The translations under genes and the position numbers were made by a program. This document shows positions 21,801 through 34,455 of a stretch of DNA of 64,000 bases, one piece after another. The stretch lies in the NCBI RefSeq assembly GCF_024166365.1, contig NC_064822.1, forward strand, positions 146,698,823-146,762,822. The letters run 5' to 3'. How positions within the stretch are numbered: position 1 is the stretch's first letter; every line of letters begins with the position of its first letter. This DNA comes from Elephas maximus indicus (Eukaryota > Chordata > Mammalia > Proboscidea > Elephantidae). Below the pieces are notes generated by a model. The model saw only the letters and a list, made by a program, of their open reading frames with translations, did not search any database and was not told the DNA's origin.

Positions 21801-22707
21801 TTGACCTCTGAGCACTGCTTTTGCTGTGTCCCCGAGGTTTTGATAGGAAGTGTTTTCATTTTCGTTTCATTCTATGAATTTCTTTATTCCCTCCTTAATG
21901 TCTTCTGTAACCCAGTCATTTTTCAGCAGGATATTGTTCATTTTCCAAGTATTTGATTTCTTTTCCCTAATTTTTCTGTTATTGATTTCCACTTTTACGG
22001 CCTTGTGGTCTGAGAAGATGCTTTGTAATATTTCGATGTTTTAGATTCTGCAAAGGTTTGTTTTATGACCTAATATGCGGTCTATTCTAGAGAATGTTCC
22101 ATGTGCGCTAGAAAAAGAAGTATAGTTTGCAGCAGTTGGGTGGAGTGTTCTGTATAAGTCAATGACGTCAAGTTGGTTGATTGTAGCAATTAGGTCTTCC
22201 ATGTGTCTATTGAGGTTGTTACTGGATGTCCTGTCCTTCTCCAAAAGTTGTATGTTGAGGTCTCCTTCTATAATTGTGGAGGTGTCTATCTCACTTTTCA
22301 GTTCTGTTAAAATTTGTTTTATGTATCTTGCAGCCCTGTCATTGGGTGCATAAATATTTAATATGGTTATATCTTCCTGGTCAATTGTCCCTTTCATCAT
22401 TATGTAGTGTCCTTCTTTATCCTTTGTGATGGATTTAACTTTAAAGTCTATTTTGTCAGAAATTAATATTGCTACTCCTGCTCTTTTTTGCTTATTGTTT
22501 GCTTGATATATTTTTTTCTATCCTTTGAGTTTTACTTTGTTTGTCTCTCTAAATCTAAGGTGTGTCTCTTGTAGGCAGCGTATAGATGGATCGTATTTCT
22601 TTATCCAGTCTGAGACTCTCTGTCTCTTTATTGGTGTGTTTAGTCCATTTACATGCAGCATAATTATAGATAAGTATTTTTTTTTTTTATGTGTTTAGTG
22701 TTGTCAT
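18881..22707 (-). pseudogene. L1-B ORF2 (endonuclease and reverse transcriptase), broken
   Basis: ORF2p nicks target DNA and copies L1 RNA at the nick. The start is placed at the ATG 22705-22707 by comparison with L1-C. Endonuclease pieces lie at 22041-22400 and upstream; RT pieces at 21087-21815, 20611-21090 and 18881-20614. The catalytic box [13 protein letters not shown] is intact at about 20560-20600. The C-terminal Cys motif ([18 protein letters not shown]) is present. At least three frame changes and a stop in the endonuclease make it inactive. The C-terminus extends about 33 residues beyond L1-C because a Trp codon is retained. Confidence 0.9.
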
Positions 22708-23169
22708 TTTGATGCCTCTTTATGTGTGTTGTTGACAATTTCATTTTTTCACTTACTTTTTTGTGATGAGACGTTTTTCTTTGTAAATTGTGAGATCCTC
22801 ATTTTCATAGTATTTGACTTTATGTTTGCTGAGTCGTTACGTTTTTCTTGGTTTTTATTTTGAGTTATGGAGTTGTTATACCTCTTTGTGGTTACCTTAA
22901 TATTTTTCCCTATTTTTCTAAGTAAAAACCTAACTTGTATTGTCCTATATCGCCTTGTATCCTTCTCCATATGGCAGTTCTATGCCACCTGTATTTAGTC
23001 CCTCTTTTTGATTATTGTGATCTTTTACATATTGACTTCAATGATTCCCTGATTTGAGCGGTTTTTTCTTTTTTTTTTTTTGATTAATCTTAATTTGTTT
23101 TTGGGATTTCCCTATTTGAGTTGATATCAGGATGCTCTGTTCTGTGACCTTGTGTTGTGCTGATATCTA

Positions 23170-24200
23170 ATATTATTGGTTTTCTGACCAAACAATTTCC
23201 TTTAGTATTTCTTGTAGGTTTGGTTTGGTTTTTGCAAATTCTCTAAGCTTGTGTTTATCTGTAAATGTCTTAATTTCACCTTCATATTTCAGAGAGAGCT
23301 TTGCTGGATATATGATCCTTGGCTGGCAGTTTTTCTCCTTCAGTGCTCTGTATATGTCATTCCATTGCCTTCTTGCCTGCATGGTTTCTGCTGAGTAGTC
23401 TGAATTTATTCTTATTGATTCTCCTTTGTAGGAGACCTTCCTTTTATCCCTGGCTGCTTTTAAATTTTCTCTTTATCTTTGGTTTTGGTAAGCTTAATGA
23501 TAATATGTCTTGGTGATTTTCTTTTTGGATCAATCTTAAATGGGGTTCGATGAGCATCTTGGATAGATTTCCTTTCGTCTTTCTTGATGTCAGGGAAGTT
23601 TCCTGCCAACAGATCTTCAACTATTCTCTCTGTGGTTTCTGATATCCCTCCCTGTTCTGGGACTCCAATCACACACAAGTTATTCTTCTTGATAGAGTCC
23701 TACATGATTCTTAGGGTTTCTTAATTTTTTTTAAATTCTTTTATCTGATTTTTTTCAGCTACATTGGTTTCAATTCCCTGGTCCTCCAGATCTCCCACTC
23801 TGCATTCCAAGTGCTTGAGTCTGCTCCTCTGACTTCCTATTGCGTTGTCTAATTCTGTAATTTTATTGTTAATCTTTTGGATTTCTGAATGCTGTCTCTC
23901 TATGGATTCTTGCAACTTATTAATTTTTCCACTATGTTCTTGAATAATCTTTTTGAGTTCTTCAAGTGCTGTATTAGTGTGTTCCTTGGCTTTTTCCGTA
24001 GATTGCCTTATTTCATTTCTGAGGTCATCCCTGATGTCTTGAAGCATTCTGTAAATTAGTGTTTTATATTCTGTATCTGGCAATTCCAGGATTGTATCTT
24101 CATTTGGGAAAGATTTTGATTCTTTAGTTTGGGGAGTTGTAGAAGCAATCATGTTCTGCTTCTTTATGTGGTTTGATATCGACTGCTGTCTCCGAGCCAT
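23170..24200 (-). pseudogene. L1-B ORF1, broken
   Basis: Begins MARRQQSISNHIKKQ at 24200. The coiled coil lies in 23721-24200, RRM-like sequence in 23460-23678 and the C-terminal domain in 23173-23382, in shifted frames. The same architecture as the L1-C ORF1. Confidence 0.87.
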
Positions 24201-25770
24201 CTCTTAGATATTGTAGTGATTTATTCTATATTTGCTCACTGAGTCTTATCTTGTTTTGTTTTCTTTCAGTATATGTAGATGGGCTACTAGATTGCGCTGT
24301 CTTGATTGTTGTAGCCCTTGACTCACTTACATCCTATTACTAGCTGGTTTGGGCTGTTACCAGATATATAAGCCTAAGAGTCCATTTACTATTCTTGAGT
24401 AGAATCTGATTTTGTATCACCAAGTGTGTGGTGCAGACTGTCACCTATCCACCTAGAGAAGTAGTGGTGATAGTTGTGTGCACCAGATTCTAGTAGAAGC
24501 AGGGTTTCACACTCCAGGGGGGGCAGGATGCTGACAGGCTTTCCCCAAGTGCCAGTGAGGTAGGTGTGTCTCTATTCCTAAAGCACTTTGGTGGGTGGGC
24601 TCTGCAGCTGTACCTTAGGCCCCCAATGCAAGTGCCTCTACAGATTGGTAGGTGTCACCCTCCTTAGACCCTAAGGCAGGAGGCTAGTTGATCTGGGGGG
24701 AGCTTCAGCCCTCAGTTCCCTGTTGTGGGTCAGTGAGGGCTCTGTTGAATAGGCAGAGATATCAGACCTGGGAAACTTGTCTTTCCAATAATCAGCTAAA
24801 ACAATTACAGTCAGATCCCTATCAGAAATGCCTTCGCATTCTAATAGCCACCTTGTTCCCTGTAGGGATGAAAGCCCAAGACTGTGGATCACATATGCTT
24901 GGCTGGAGCTGGTTCTGTGTTTTTAGTCCAATTAGGGAAGGATTTTTGATCCCTGGGTTTTTTGTCGCTGCTTCTCTCAGGCCAGGAGAATGGGTTAGGA
25001 AAAGACCAAAAAAAAAAAAAAAAAAAGAAAGAAAGAAAACCCGCAGTGCAGTTCACTCTGTGGCTCAGGAAATTCCAATGTTAATGAAGCCGCCTGGGAA
25101 GGGGAGGGGAGGGTTCAGATAAATAGGAGAGAGTAGCACCTCAGAATATAGACAAAGTTACTTATCTTGCTTGGGATGACTGTTTTATCTCAGATTCCCG
25201 AGGGGCCCGTCGATTTTGTGCACTGGCTGGGCAGAGATTGCTCCCGAGCGTCAGGCCACGCCCTGTGCTTGTACTGTCTCAGAAGCCATGGTTAGGTCCT
25301 CCGCTCCCAGTCCAAAGCCCAGCTCCAAGGTTCCGCAGCTGGGACGCCACATTCCTGGCTCCAAAATCAGTCACTGCCTCCTGGTGACTGCTCCTCCTGT
25401 CAACCACATCGCTGCGCTGCCTGCGTGCACTGGCTGGGCTTCCCCTGAGGTCAATTCTGGGGGGTAGGGCTGCCTCCCATGTTTGCGCTGTCACAGGATG
25501 GTGTGCTCAGCTCCCCTGCGCCCAGTCCAAAGCCCGGCGCCAAGGTTTTCTGACTGGGACGCTGGCTCCAGGCTCCGAAAACAGTCTCTGCTTCCCCGTG
25601 GTTGTTCGTTCTCCATCTCTGTCACTCAGGTCAACTCTTTAGATCTGTGTTTGATATTCAGGGTTCATAGATTGTCATGTATTTGATCGATTCACTTGTT
25701 TTTCCGAGTCTTTGTTGCAAGAGGGATCCGAGGTAGCTTTTACCTAGTCAGCCATCTTGGCCCTGCCTTC
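24201..25770 (-). promoter_or_regulatory. L1-B 5'UTR / internal promoter
   Basis: About 1.57 kb, GC-richer than its surroundings, with repeated blocks of the form GCTCC..AGTCCAAAGCCC. (25290-25330 and 25510-25550). It is about 1.1 kb longer than the L1-C 5'UTR, but the outermost roughly 150 bp are very similar. Confidence 0.7.
25751..25760 (-). promoter_or_regulatory. YY1-type site at the 5' end of L1-B
   Basis: Minus-strand CCAAGATGGC near the L1 5' terminus, the same motif and position known from human L1, where YY1 fixes the transcription start. Here the function is inferred. Confidence 0.6.
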
Positions 25771-25796
25771 CTGGTTTTGTTTTTATTATTCTACTG
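25771..25796 (+). repeat. Remnant of the split AfroSINE tail and its 3' target duplication
   Basis: CTGGTTTTGTTTTT (25771-25784) followed by attattctactg (25785-25796), the partner of 17699-17710. Confidence 0.8.
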
Positions 25797-26463
25797 TTGA
25801 TTTCTTAAGACCGCAGACAATAGGCCCCATGGAGCCCATTGAGGAGGTGGTATAATAGGGACTGGCATCCTAGAATTGGCTTGATGAAGCTAGTTCTGGT
25901 AGTGCCATAAGAAGCTGAAGGCTGGAACTGTCTTTGCCATGAAAAAATGCCTTGGCTAGTTCGATGCTGGAAGGAAAGTAAGAAAATAGGAAGAACTAAG
26001 TACCCTCCCCCCTCTTGCTTTTTAGCTGAGTATAACAGGAAACCAGGTGTCAAAGAAATTCAGTGGTCAGAGTCCTAGCACCTGCATTACAGAACAGATT
26101 ATGGAAGACTGGAAATAACATGAAAAAACAACTTCTACCTGCTCAATTAAGTTATACTGGTAAAATGAAAAACATACTAGTACAGTTAAATTCAGTATAC
26201 CATGGCTGCTCCTCACACACCCATTTTCTTTCTTCCTTTCTCCTTTCTTTTCTTTCTTTCTTTCTTTCCATCTTCCTTCCTTGCATTCATTCATTTATTG
26301 GCTTAGTTTGGCCATGTGTACTGTCATGGAAGTGCTTATTGCAAATTTCCTCAGAATGTTTATGCAGATTTTTCTTGTGACCATAACTCAGCAGCTTTGA
26401 CTCTTCCTTGTAGCCCCTTTACTTTTTTATGACAAAATTATTTATAAACAGTTATTTTCTTTG
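25797..26463. other. No gene seen; contains a (CTTT)n tract
   Basis: Unassigned sequence. A pyrimidine microsatellite of ctttc units lies at 26225-26283. No supported coding frame. Confidence 0.5.
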
Positions 26464-27035
26464 TTGTTGTTAGGTGCCTTCTAGTCGATTCCCAATCATA
26501 GTGACCCTATGTACGACAGAATGAAACTCTGTCTGGACATGCATGTATCATCCTCACAGTCGTTGCTATGTTTGAGCCCATTGTTGCAACCACTGTCTCA
26601 ATCCATCTCGTTGACAGTCTTCGTCTTTTTCACTGACCTTCTACTTTGTCAGGAAATCCTGGCGGTGGTATGGTTAAGAGCTATGGCTGCTAACCAAAAA
26701 GGTTGGCAGTTCGAATCCACCAGGTGCTCCTTGGAAACTGTATGGGGCAGTTCTACTCTGTCCTGTGGGGTCGCTGTGAGTAGGAATCAACTGAGTGGCA
26801 ATGGGTTTGGGTTTTTTTGTTTGTGTTTCTACTTTACCAAGCATGATGTCCTTCTCCAGGGACTGTCCTTCTCCTGATAACGTGTCCAAAATATAGGAGA
26901 TGAGGTCTCACCATCCTTGCTTCTAAGGAGTAGTCTGTTCGTATTTCCTTCAAGACATTTGTTTATTCTTCTGGCAGTCCATGGTATATTCAATATTCTT
27001 CACCAACACCATAATTCAAAGTTTTTTTGTTGTTG
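26464..27035 (-). mobile_element. RTE LINE 3' fragment carrying a SINE
   Basis: Begins TTGTTGTTGTTAGGTGCCTTCTAGTCGATTCC and resumes after the SINE with TCTACTTTACCAAGCATGATGTCC through to ACCAACACCATAATTCAAAG. The end at about 27035 carries another GTTGTTGTTAGG, perhaps a second RTE terminus. Confidence 0.8.
26652..26825 (+). mobile_element. AfroSINE, short form, inside the RTE
   Basis: Starts at AGGAAATCCTGGCGGTGG with B-box-like GTTCGAATCC and ends GCAATGGGTTTGGG plus T-rich tail. Flanked by related tctacttt(g/a) sequences, consistent with a target duplication of the RTE. Confidence 0.88.
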
Positions 27036-27279
27036 TTAGGAATTTAAAATATCTTTTAAAACTCACCTGACATTTTTCTATCAATAATTTTAAATTCTCT
27101 TAGTGTTTTGGTTAAAAAAAAATACGTAATTTTAAGTAAGTTGTTCCAAAATTTTTTCTATAAGAATCATCGAGTCATGATTTTGTAGCTTGCAAACTCT
27201 TTTTTAACCTGAATATTTAATTTGTGTTACAACAGAAACATATGTGTTCAGAGGGTGATGAATATTACTGACTAAAATA
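27036..27279. other. AT-rich, no gene seen
   Basis: No recognisable element. Confidence 0.4.
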
Positions 27280-27850
27280 AAGGCAGATAAGTGATAAATG
27301 GAATACTGGGGAAGGGGGTGTTGTTTTATGTAGGCTGGTCACGGGAGGATTTACCACTAGATTATCAATTGAGAATAAACTTAATAGAAGCTAGAAAATA
27401 AGTCATGTGAACATATGAGGGATTCATGTTTCAAGTAGTGGGGACATTAAGTACAAAGCCTCTGAGAGGGGGCAGTCCTTTGCCTATTTGACAAACAGCA
27501 AGGCTTCATCGGCAAGAGAACACTGGGGAGTAGTAGGTTGTTGTGAGGTTGGTGACATCGCAGGGAGCTATATTGTTTTAGAAATAATTTTGGATTTTAC
27601 TCAGCCTGAAATGGGAAACCAGCGTAGGTTTTTGAGCAGAGTAAGCTGACCTAATTTACATTTTGAAAGAATAACTCTGATGGCTTAAAGGAGCAAGGTT
27701 GGAAGCATCAGGCTCTACGCACTAACTACTTCAGGACAAAGATGACAGTGCCTTGGCCTGGGGGATAGCAGTGCGTGTGGTGAAACATGACTGAACGATA
27801 TAGGGGAAGGCATGTTCTGCTTAATGTCTGGAATATATTACTGAAAATAA
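27280..27850. repeat. Fossil interspersed repeat (family unassigned)
   Basis: Text such as TTTTGGATTTTACTCAGCCTGAAATGGGAAACC and TTTACATTTTGAAAGAATAACTCTGATGGC follows the pattern of an old, dispersed mammalian repeat. Strongly diverged; I cannot name the family. Confidence 0.45.
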
Positions 27851-28107
27851 GTCATAATGAAGGAGCATGCTAAGGTCCTGTTTCTCATTATTTGGAATTG
27901 AAAAAAAATTATATGAGTCAAACATCAAATCAAACATTCAGCAAATTCCATAAGCATAGCTGCAGTCTAGTAAAATGTTTGTGTAAAAATAAAAAAATCA
28001 TAATAACATAAGATCCTTAACATATTGTTTCTTGATCGTCAAACAATTAATGTTTTTCAACAAATTTCGTGTCATAAAAAGAAAAAAAATAATTAAAAAG
28101 AATGACA
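27851..28107. other. AT-rich, no gene seen
   Basis: A-rich flank immediately before L1-C. Confidence 0.4.
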
Positions 28108-29242
28108 TAATAAAATATAATTTTTTTTTTTTTGGTGGTGATATTTTTTTATTATTATTTTTTATTTTTTAATAACTTTTATTAAGCTTCAAGTGAACGT
28201 TTACAAATCCAATCAGTCTGTCACATATAAGTTTACATACATCTCACTCCCTACTCCCACTTACTCTCCCCGTCTTGAGTCAGCCCTTTCAGTCTCTCCT
28301 TTCTTGACAATTTTGCTGGCTTCCCTCTCTCTCTGTCCTCCCATCCCCCCTCCAGACAAGAGTTGCCAACACAATCTCAAGTGTCCACCTGATATAATTA
28401 GCTCACTCTTCATCAGCGTCTCTCTCCCACCCGCTGACCAGTCCCTTTCATTTCTGATGAGTTGTCTTCGGGGATGGTTCCTGTCCTGTGTCAACTGAAG
28501 GTCTGGAGAGCATGGCCGCCGGGATTCCTCCAGTCTCAGTCAGACCATTAAGTTTGGTCTTTTTATGAGAATTTGGGGTCTGTATCCCACTGATCTCCTG
28601 CTCCCTCAGGGGTCCTCTGCTGTGCTCCCTGTCAGGGCAGTCATCGATTGTGGCCGGGCACCGTCTAGTTCTTCTGGTCTCAGGATGATGTAGGTCTCTG
28701 GTTCATGTGGCCCTTTCTGTCTCTTGGGCTCTTAGTTGCCGTGTGGCCTTGGTGTTCTTCATTTTCCTTTGCTCCAGGTGGGTTGAGACCAATTGCTGCA
28801 TCTTAGATGGCCGCTTGTTAGCATTTAAGACCCCAGACGCCACATTTCAAAGTGGGATGCAGAATGATTTCATAATAGAATTATTTTGCCAATTGACTTA
28901 GAAGTCCCCACAAACCATGTTCCCCAGACCCCCGCGCTTGCTCCGCTGAGCTTTGAAGCATTCATTTTATCCCGGAAACTTCGTTGCTTTTGGTCCAGTC
29001 CAATTGAGCTGACCTTCCATGTATTGAGTGTTGTCTTTCCCTTCACCTAAAGCAGTTCTTATCTACTGATTAACCAATAAAAAACCCTCTCCCACCCTCC
29101 TTCCCTCCCCGCCTCGTAACCACAAAAGTATGTGTTCTTCTCAGGTTTACTATTTCTCAAGATCTTATAATAGTGGTCTTATACAATATTTGTCCTTTTG
29201 CCTCTGACTAATTTCGCTCAGCATAATGCCTTCCAGGTTCCT

Positions 29243-32200
29243 CTATGTTATGAAATGTTTCAGAGATTCGTCACTGTTCTTTATCGATGCGTAGTATTCC
29301 ATTGTGTGAATATACCACAATTTATTTACCCATTCATCCGTTGATGGACACCTTGGTTGCTTCCAACTTTTTGCTATTGTAAACTGAGCTGCAATAAACA
29401 TGGGTGTGCATATATCTGTTTGTATGAAGGCTCTTGTATCTCTAGGGTATATTCCTAGGAGTGGGATTTCTGGGTTGTATGGTAGTTCTATTTCTAACTG
29501 TTTAAGATAACGCCAGCTAGATTTCCAAAGTGGTTGTACCATTTGACATTCCCACCAGCAGTGTATAAGAGTTCCAATCTCTCCGCAGCCTCTCCAACAT
29601 TTATTATTTTGTGTTTTTTGGATTAATGCCAGCCTTGCTGGTGTGAGATGGAATCTCATCGTAGTTTTAATTTGCATTTCTCTAATGGCTAATGATCGAG
29701 AGCATTTTCTCATGTATCTGTTGGCTGCCTGAATATCTTCTTTAGAGAAATGTGTGTTCATATCCTTTGCCCACTTCTTGATTGGGTTGTTTGTCTTTTT
29801 GTGGTTGAGTTTTGACAGAATCATGTAGATTTTAGAGATCAGGCGCTGGTCGGAGAGTGTCATAGCTGAATATTCTTTCCCAGTCTGTAGGTGGTCTTTT
29901 TACTCTTTTGGTGAAGTCTTTAGATGAGCATAGGTGTTTGATTTTTAGGAGCTCCCAGTTATCGGGTTTCTCTTCATCATTTTTGGTAATGTTTTGTATT
30001 CTGTTTATACCTTGTATTAGGGCTCCTAGGATTGTCCCAATTTTTTCTTCCATGATCTTTATCGTTTTAGTCTTTATGTTTAGGTCTTTGATCCACTTGG
30101 AGTTAGTTTTTGTGCATGGTGTGAGGTATGGGTCCTGTTTCATTTTTTTGCAAATGGATATCCAGTTATGCCAGCACCATTTGTTAAAAAGGCTATCTTT
30201 TCCCCAGTTAATTGACACTGGTCCTTTGTCAAATATCAGCTGCTCGTACGTGGATGGATCTATGTCTGGGTTCTCAATTCTGTTCCATTGGTCTATGTGT
30301 CTGTTGTTGTACCAATACCAGGCTGTTTTCACTACTGTGGCTGTGTAATAGGTTCTGAAGTCAGGTAAGGTGAGGCCTCCCACTTTCTTCTTCTTTTTCA
30401 GTAGTGCTTTGCTTATCTGGGGCTTCTTTCCCTTCCATATGAAATTGGTGATTTGTTTCTCTATCCCCTTAAAATATGACATTGGAATTTGGATCGGAAG
30501 TGCGTTAATTGTATAGATGGCTTTTGGTAGAATAGACATTTTTACTATGTTAAGTCTTCCTATCCATGAGCAGGGTATGTTTTTCCACTTAAGTATGTCC
30601 TTTTGAATTTCTTGTAGTAGAGCTTTGTAGTTTTCTTTGTATAGGTCTTTTACATCCTTGGTAAGATTTATTCCTAAGTATCTTATCTTCTTGGGGGCTA
30701 CTGTGAATGGTATTGATTTGGTTATTTCTTCTTCGGTGTTCTTTTTGTTGATGTAGAGGAATCCAAGTGATTTTTGTATGTTTATTTTATAACCTGAGAC
30801 TCTGCCAAACTCTTCTATTAGTTTCAGTAGTTTCCTGGAGGATTCCTTAGGGTTTTCTGTGTATATAATCATGTCATCTGCAAATAGTGATAACTTTACT
30901 TCTTCCTTGCCAATCTGGATACCTTTTATTTCTTTGTCTAGCCTAATTGCCCTGGCTAAGACTTCCAACACGGTGTTGAATAAAAGCGGTGATAAAGGGC
31001 ATCCTTGTCTGGTTCCCGTTCTCAAGGGAAATGCTTTCAGGTTCTCTCCATTTAGAATGATATTGGCTGTTGGCTTTGCATAGATGCCCTTTATTATGTT
31101 GAGGAATTTTCCTTCAATTCCTATTTTGGTAAGAGTTTTTATCATGAATGGGTGTTGGACTTTGTCAAATGCCTTTTCTGCATCAATTGATAAGATCATG
31201 TGGTTTTTGTCTTTTGTTTTATTTATGTGATGGATTACATTAATGGTTTTTCTGATATTAAACCAGCCTTGCATACCTGGTATAAATCCCACTTGATCAG
31301 GTTGAATTATTTTTTTGATGTGTTGTTGGATTCTATTGGCTAGAATTTTGTTGAGGATTTTTGCATCAATGTTCATGAGGGATATAGGTCTATAATTTTC
31401 TTTTTTTATAATGTCTTTACCTGGTTTTGGTATCAGGGAGATGGTGGCTTCATAGAATGAGTTGGGTAGTATTCCGTCATTTTCTATGCTTTGGAATACC
31501 TTTAGTAGTAGTGGTGTTAACTCTTCTCTGAAAGTTTGGTAGAACTCTGCAGTGAAGCCGTCCGGGCCAGGGCTTTTTTTTGTTGGGAGTTTTTTGATTA
31601 CCGTTTCCATCTCTTTTTTTGTTATGGGTCTATTTAGTTGTTCTACTTCTGAATGTGTTAGTTTAGGTAGGTAGTGTTTTTCCAGGAATTCATCCATTTC
31701 TTCTAGGTTTTCAAATTTGTTAGAGTACAATTTTTCATAATAATCTGAAATGATTCTTTTAATTTCATTTGGTTCTGTTGTAATGTGGTCCTTCTCATTT
31801 CTTATTTGGGTTATTTGTTTCCTTTCCTGTATTTCTTTAGTCAGTCTAGCCAATGGTTTATCAATTTTGTTAATTTTTTCAAAGAACCAGCTTTTGGCTT
31901 TGTTAATTCTTTCGATTGTTTTTCTGTTCTCTAATTCATTTAGTTCAGCTCTAATTTTTATTATTTGTTTTCTTCTGGTGCCTGATGGATTCTTTTGTTG
32001 CTCACTTTCTATTTGTTCAAGTTGTAGGGACAGTTCTCTGATTTTGGCTCTTTCTTCTTTTTGTACGTGTGCATTTATTGATATAAATTGGCCTCTGAGC
32101 ACTGCTTTTGCTGTGTCCCAGAGGTTTTGATAGGAAGTATTTTCATTCTCGTTGCTTTCTATGAATTTCCTTATTCCCTCCTTGATGTCTTCTATAACCC

Positions 32201-32981
32201 AGTCTTTTTTCAGGAGGGTATTGTTCATTTTCCAAGTATTTGATTTCTTTTCCCTCGTTTTTCTGTTATTGATCTCTAGTTTTATTGCCTTGTGGTCTGA
32301 GAAGATGCTTTGTAATATTTCGATGTTTTGGACTCTGCAAAGGTTTGTTTTATGACCTAATATGTGGTCTATTCTAGAGAATGTTCCATGTGCGCAAGAA
32401 AAAAAAGTATATTTTGCAGCAGTTGGGTGGAGAGTTCTGTATAAGTCAATGAGGTCAAGTTGGTTGATTGTTGTAATTAGATCTTCCGTGTCTCTGTTGA
32501 GCTTCTTACTGGATGTCCTGTCCTTCTCCGAAAGTGGTGTGTTGAAGTCTCCTACTATAATTGTGGAGGTATCTATCTCGCTTTTCAATTCTGTTAAAAT
32601 TTGATTTATGTATCTTGCGGCCCTGTCATTGGGTGCATAAATATTTAATATGGTTATGTCTTCCTGATCAATTGTCCCTTTTATCATTATATAGTGTCCT
32701 TCTTTATCCTTTGTGGTGGATTTAAGTCTAAAGTCTATTTTGTCAGAAATTAATATTGCTACTCCTCTTCTTTTTTGCTTATTGTTTGCTTGATATGCTT
32801 TTTTCCATCCTTTGAGTTTTAGTTTGTTTGTGTCTCTAAGTCTAAGGTGTGTCTCTTGTAGGCAGCATATAGATGGATCGTGTTTCTTTATCCAGTCTGT
32901 GACTCTCTGTCTCTTTATTGGTGCATTTAGACCATTTACATTCAGAGTAATTATAGATAAATAAGTTTTTAGTGCTGTCAT
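29243..32981 (-). pseudogene. L1-C ORF2, nearly intact, one frameshift and one late stop
   Basis: A 1049-codon open frame (29832-32981) starts [19 protein letters not shown] and holds the apurinic endonuclease domain (residues about 10-240, with QETHL and [12 protein letters not shown] segments) and the RT, with [15 protein letters not shown] around residue 700. Compared with L1-B, one extra G at about 29856-29858 shifts the frame. The remaining C-terminal part (29243-29863, Cys motif [18 protein letters not shown]) is open until a TAG replaces the L1-B Trp codon after HFIT. The protein would therefore lose its C-terminal segment by frameshift. Confidence 0.94.
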
Positions 32982-33439
32982 TTTGATGCCTTTTTATGTG
33001 TGTTGTTGACAATTTCATTTTTCCACATACTTTTTTGTGCTGAGGCGTTTTTCTTAGTAAATTGTGAGATCCTCATTTTCATAGTGCTTGACTTTATGTT
33101 AGTTGAGTCGTTACGTTTTTCTTGGTTTTTATCTTGAGTTATAGAGTTGTTATACCTTTTTGTGGTTACCTTATTATTTACCCCTATTTTTCTAAGTAAA
33201 AACCTAACTTGTATTGTTCTATATCGCCTTGTATCACTCTCCATATGGCAGTTCAATGCCTCCTGTATTTAGTCCCTCTTTTTGATTATTGTGATCTTTT
33301 ACCTATTGACTTCCATGATTCCCTGTTATGTATATATATATTTTTTTTAATTAATCATAATTTGTTTTTGTGATTTCCCTATTTGAGTTGATATCAGGAC
33401 GATCTGTTTTGTGACCTTGTGTTGTGCTGATATCTGATA

Positions 33440-34455
33440 TTATTGGTTTTCTGACCAAACAATATCCTTTAGTATTTCTTGTAGCTTTGGTTTGGTTTTT
33501 GCAAATTCTCTAAACTTGTGTTTGTCTGTAAATATCTTAATTTGGCCTTCATATTTCAGAGAGAGTTTTGCTGGATATATGATCCTTGGTTGGCAGTTTT
33601 TCTCCTTCAGTGTTCTGTATATGTCGTCCCATTCCCTTCTTGCCTGCATGGTTTCTGCTGAGTAGTCAGAACATATTCTTATTGATTCTCCCTTGAAGGA
33701 AACCTTTCTTTTCTCCCTGGCTGCTTTTAAAATTTTCTGTTTATCTTTGGTTTTGGTGAGTTTGATGATAATATGTCTTGGTGTTTTTCTTTTTGTATCA
33801 ATCTTAAATGGGGTTCGATGAGCATCTTGGATAGCTATCCTTTCGTCTTTCATGATGTCAGGGAAGTTTTCTGTCAGGAGTTCTTCAACTATTTTCTCTG
33901 TGTTTTCTGTCCCCCCTCCCTGTTCTGGGACTCCAATCACCCGCAGGTTATCCTTCTTGATAGAATCCCACATAATTCTTAGGGTTTCTTCATTTTTTTA
34001 AATTCTTTTATCTGATTTTTTTTCAGCTATGTTGGTGTTGATTCCCTGGTCCTCCAGATGTCCCAGTCTGCATTCTAATTGCTCGAGTCTGCTCCTCTGA
34101 CTTCCTAGTGCGTTGTCTAATTCTGTTATTTTATTGTTAATCTTTTGGATTTCTACATGTTGTCTCTCTATGGATTCTTGCAACTTATTAATTTTTCCAG
34201 TATGTTCTTGAATAATCTTTTTGAGTTCTTCAACAGTTTTATCAGTGTGTTCCTTGGCTTTTTCTGCAGATATCCTAATTTCATTTGTGATATCATTAAG
34301 CATTCTGTAAATTAGTTTTTATATTCTGTATCTGATAATTCCAAGATTGTATCTTCATTTGGGAAAGATTTTGATTCTTTTGTTTGGGGGGTTGGAGAAG
34401 CTGTCACGGTCTGCTTCTTTAAGTGGTTTGATATGGATTGTTGTCTCCGAGCCAT
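33440..34455 (-). pseudogene. L1-C ORF1, two frame changes
   Basis: The ATG 34453-34455 gives MARRQQSISNHLKKQ. The N-terminal piece ends at about 34312, the coiled coil (33998-34303) follows in another frame, and the RRM and C-terminal domain (33440-33973, 177 codons) is fully open. The separate pieces are well preserved, so the damage is probably recent. Confidence 0.9.

Larger units (their letters stand above)
17879..25770 (-). mobile_element. L1-B, near full length (5'UTR, ORF1, ORF2, 3'UTR)
   Basis: About 7.9 kb. Layout on the minus strand: 5'UTR 24201-25770, ORF1 about 23170-24200, ORF2 18881-22707, 3'UTR 17879-18880. It closely matches L1-C (28124-34879) over most of its length. The 5' end carries CCAAGATGGC. 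Both ORFs have several disabling changes. Target: the T-rich tail of an AfroSINE. Confidence 0.92.

Noticed and set aside
24688..25122. 144-codon plus-strand frame over the L1-B 5'UTR
   Set aside because: Contains a poly-Lys run from an A-tract and no domain; L1 5'UTRs are GC-rich and open by chance.
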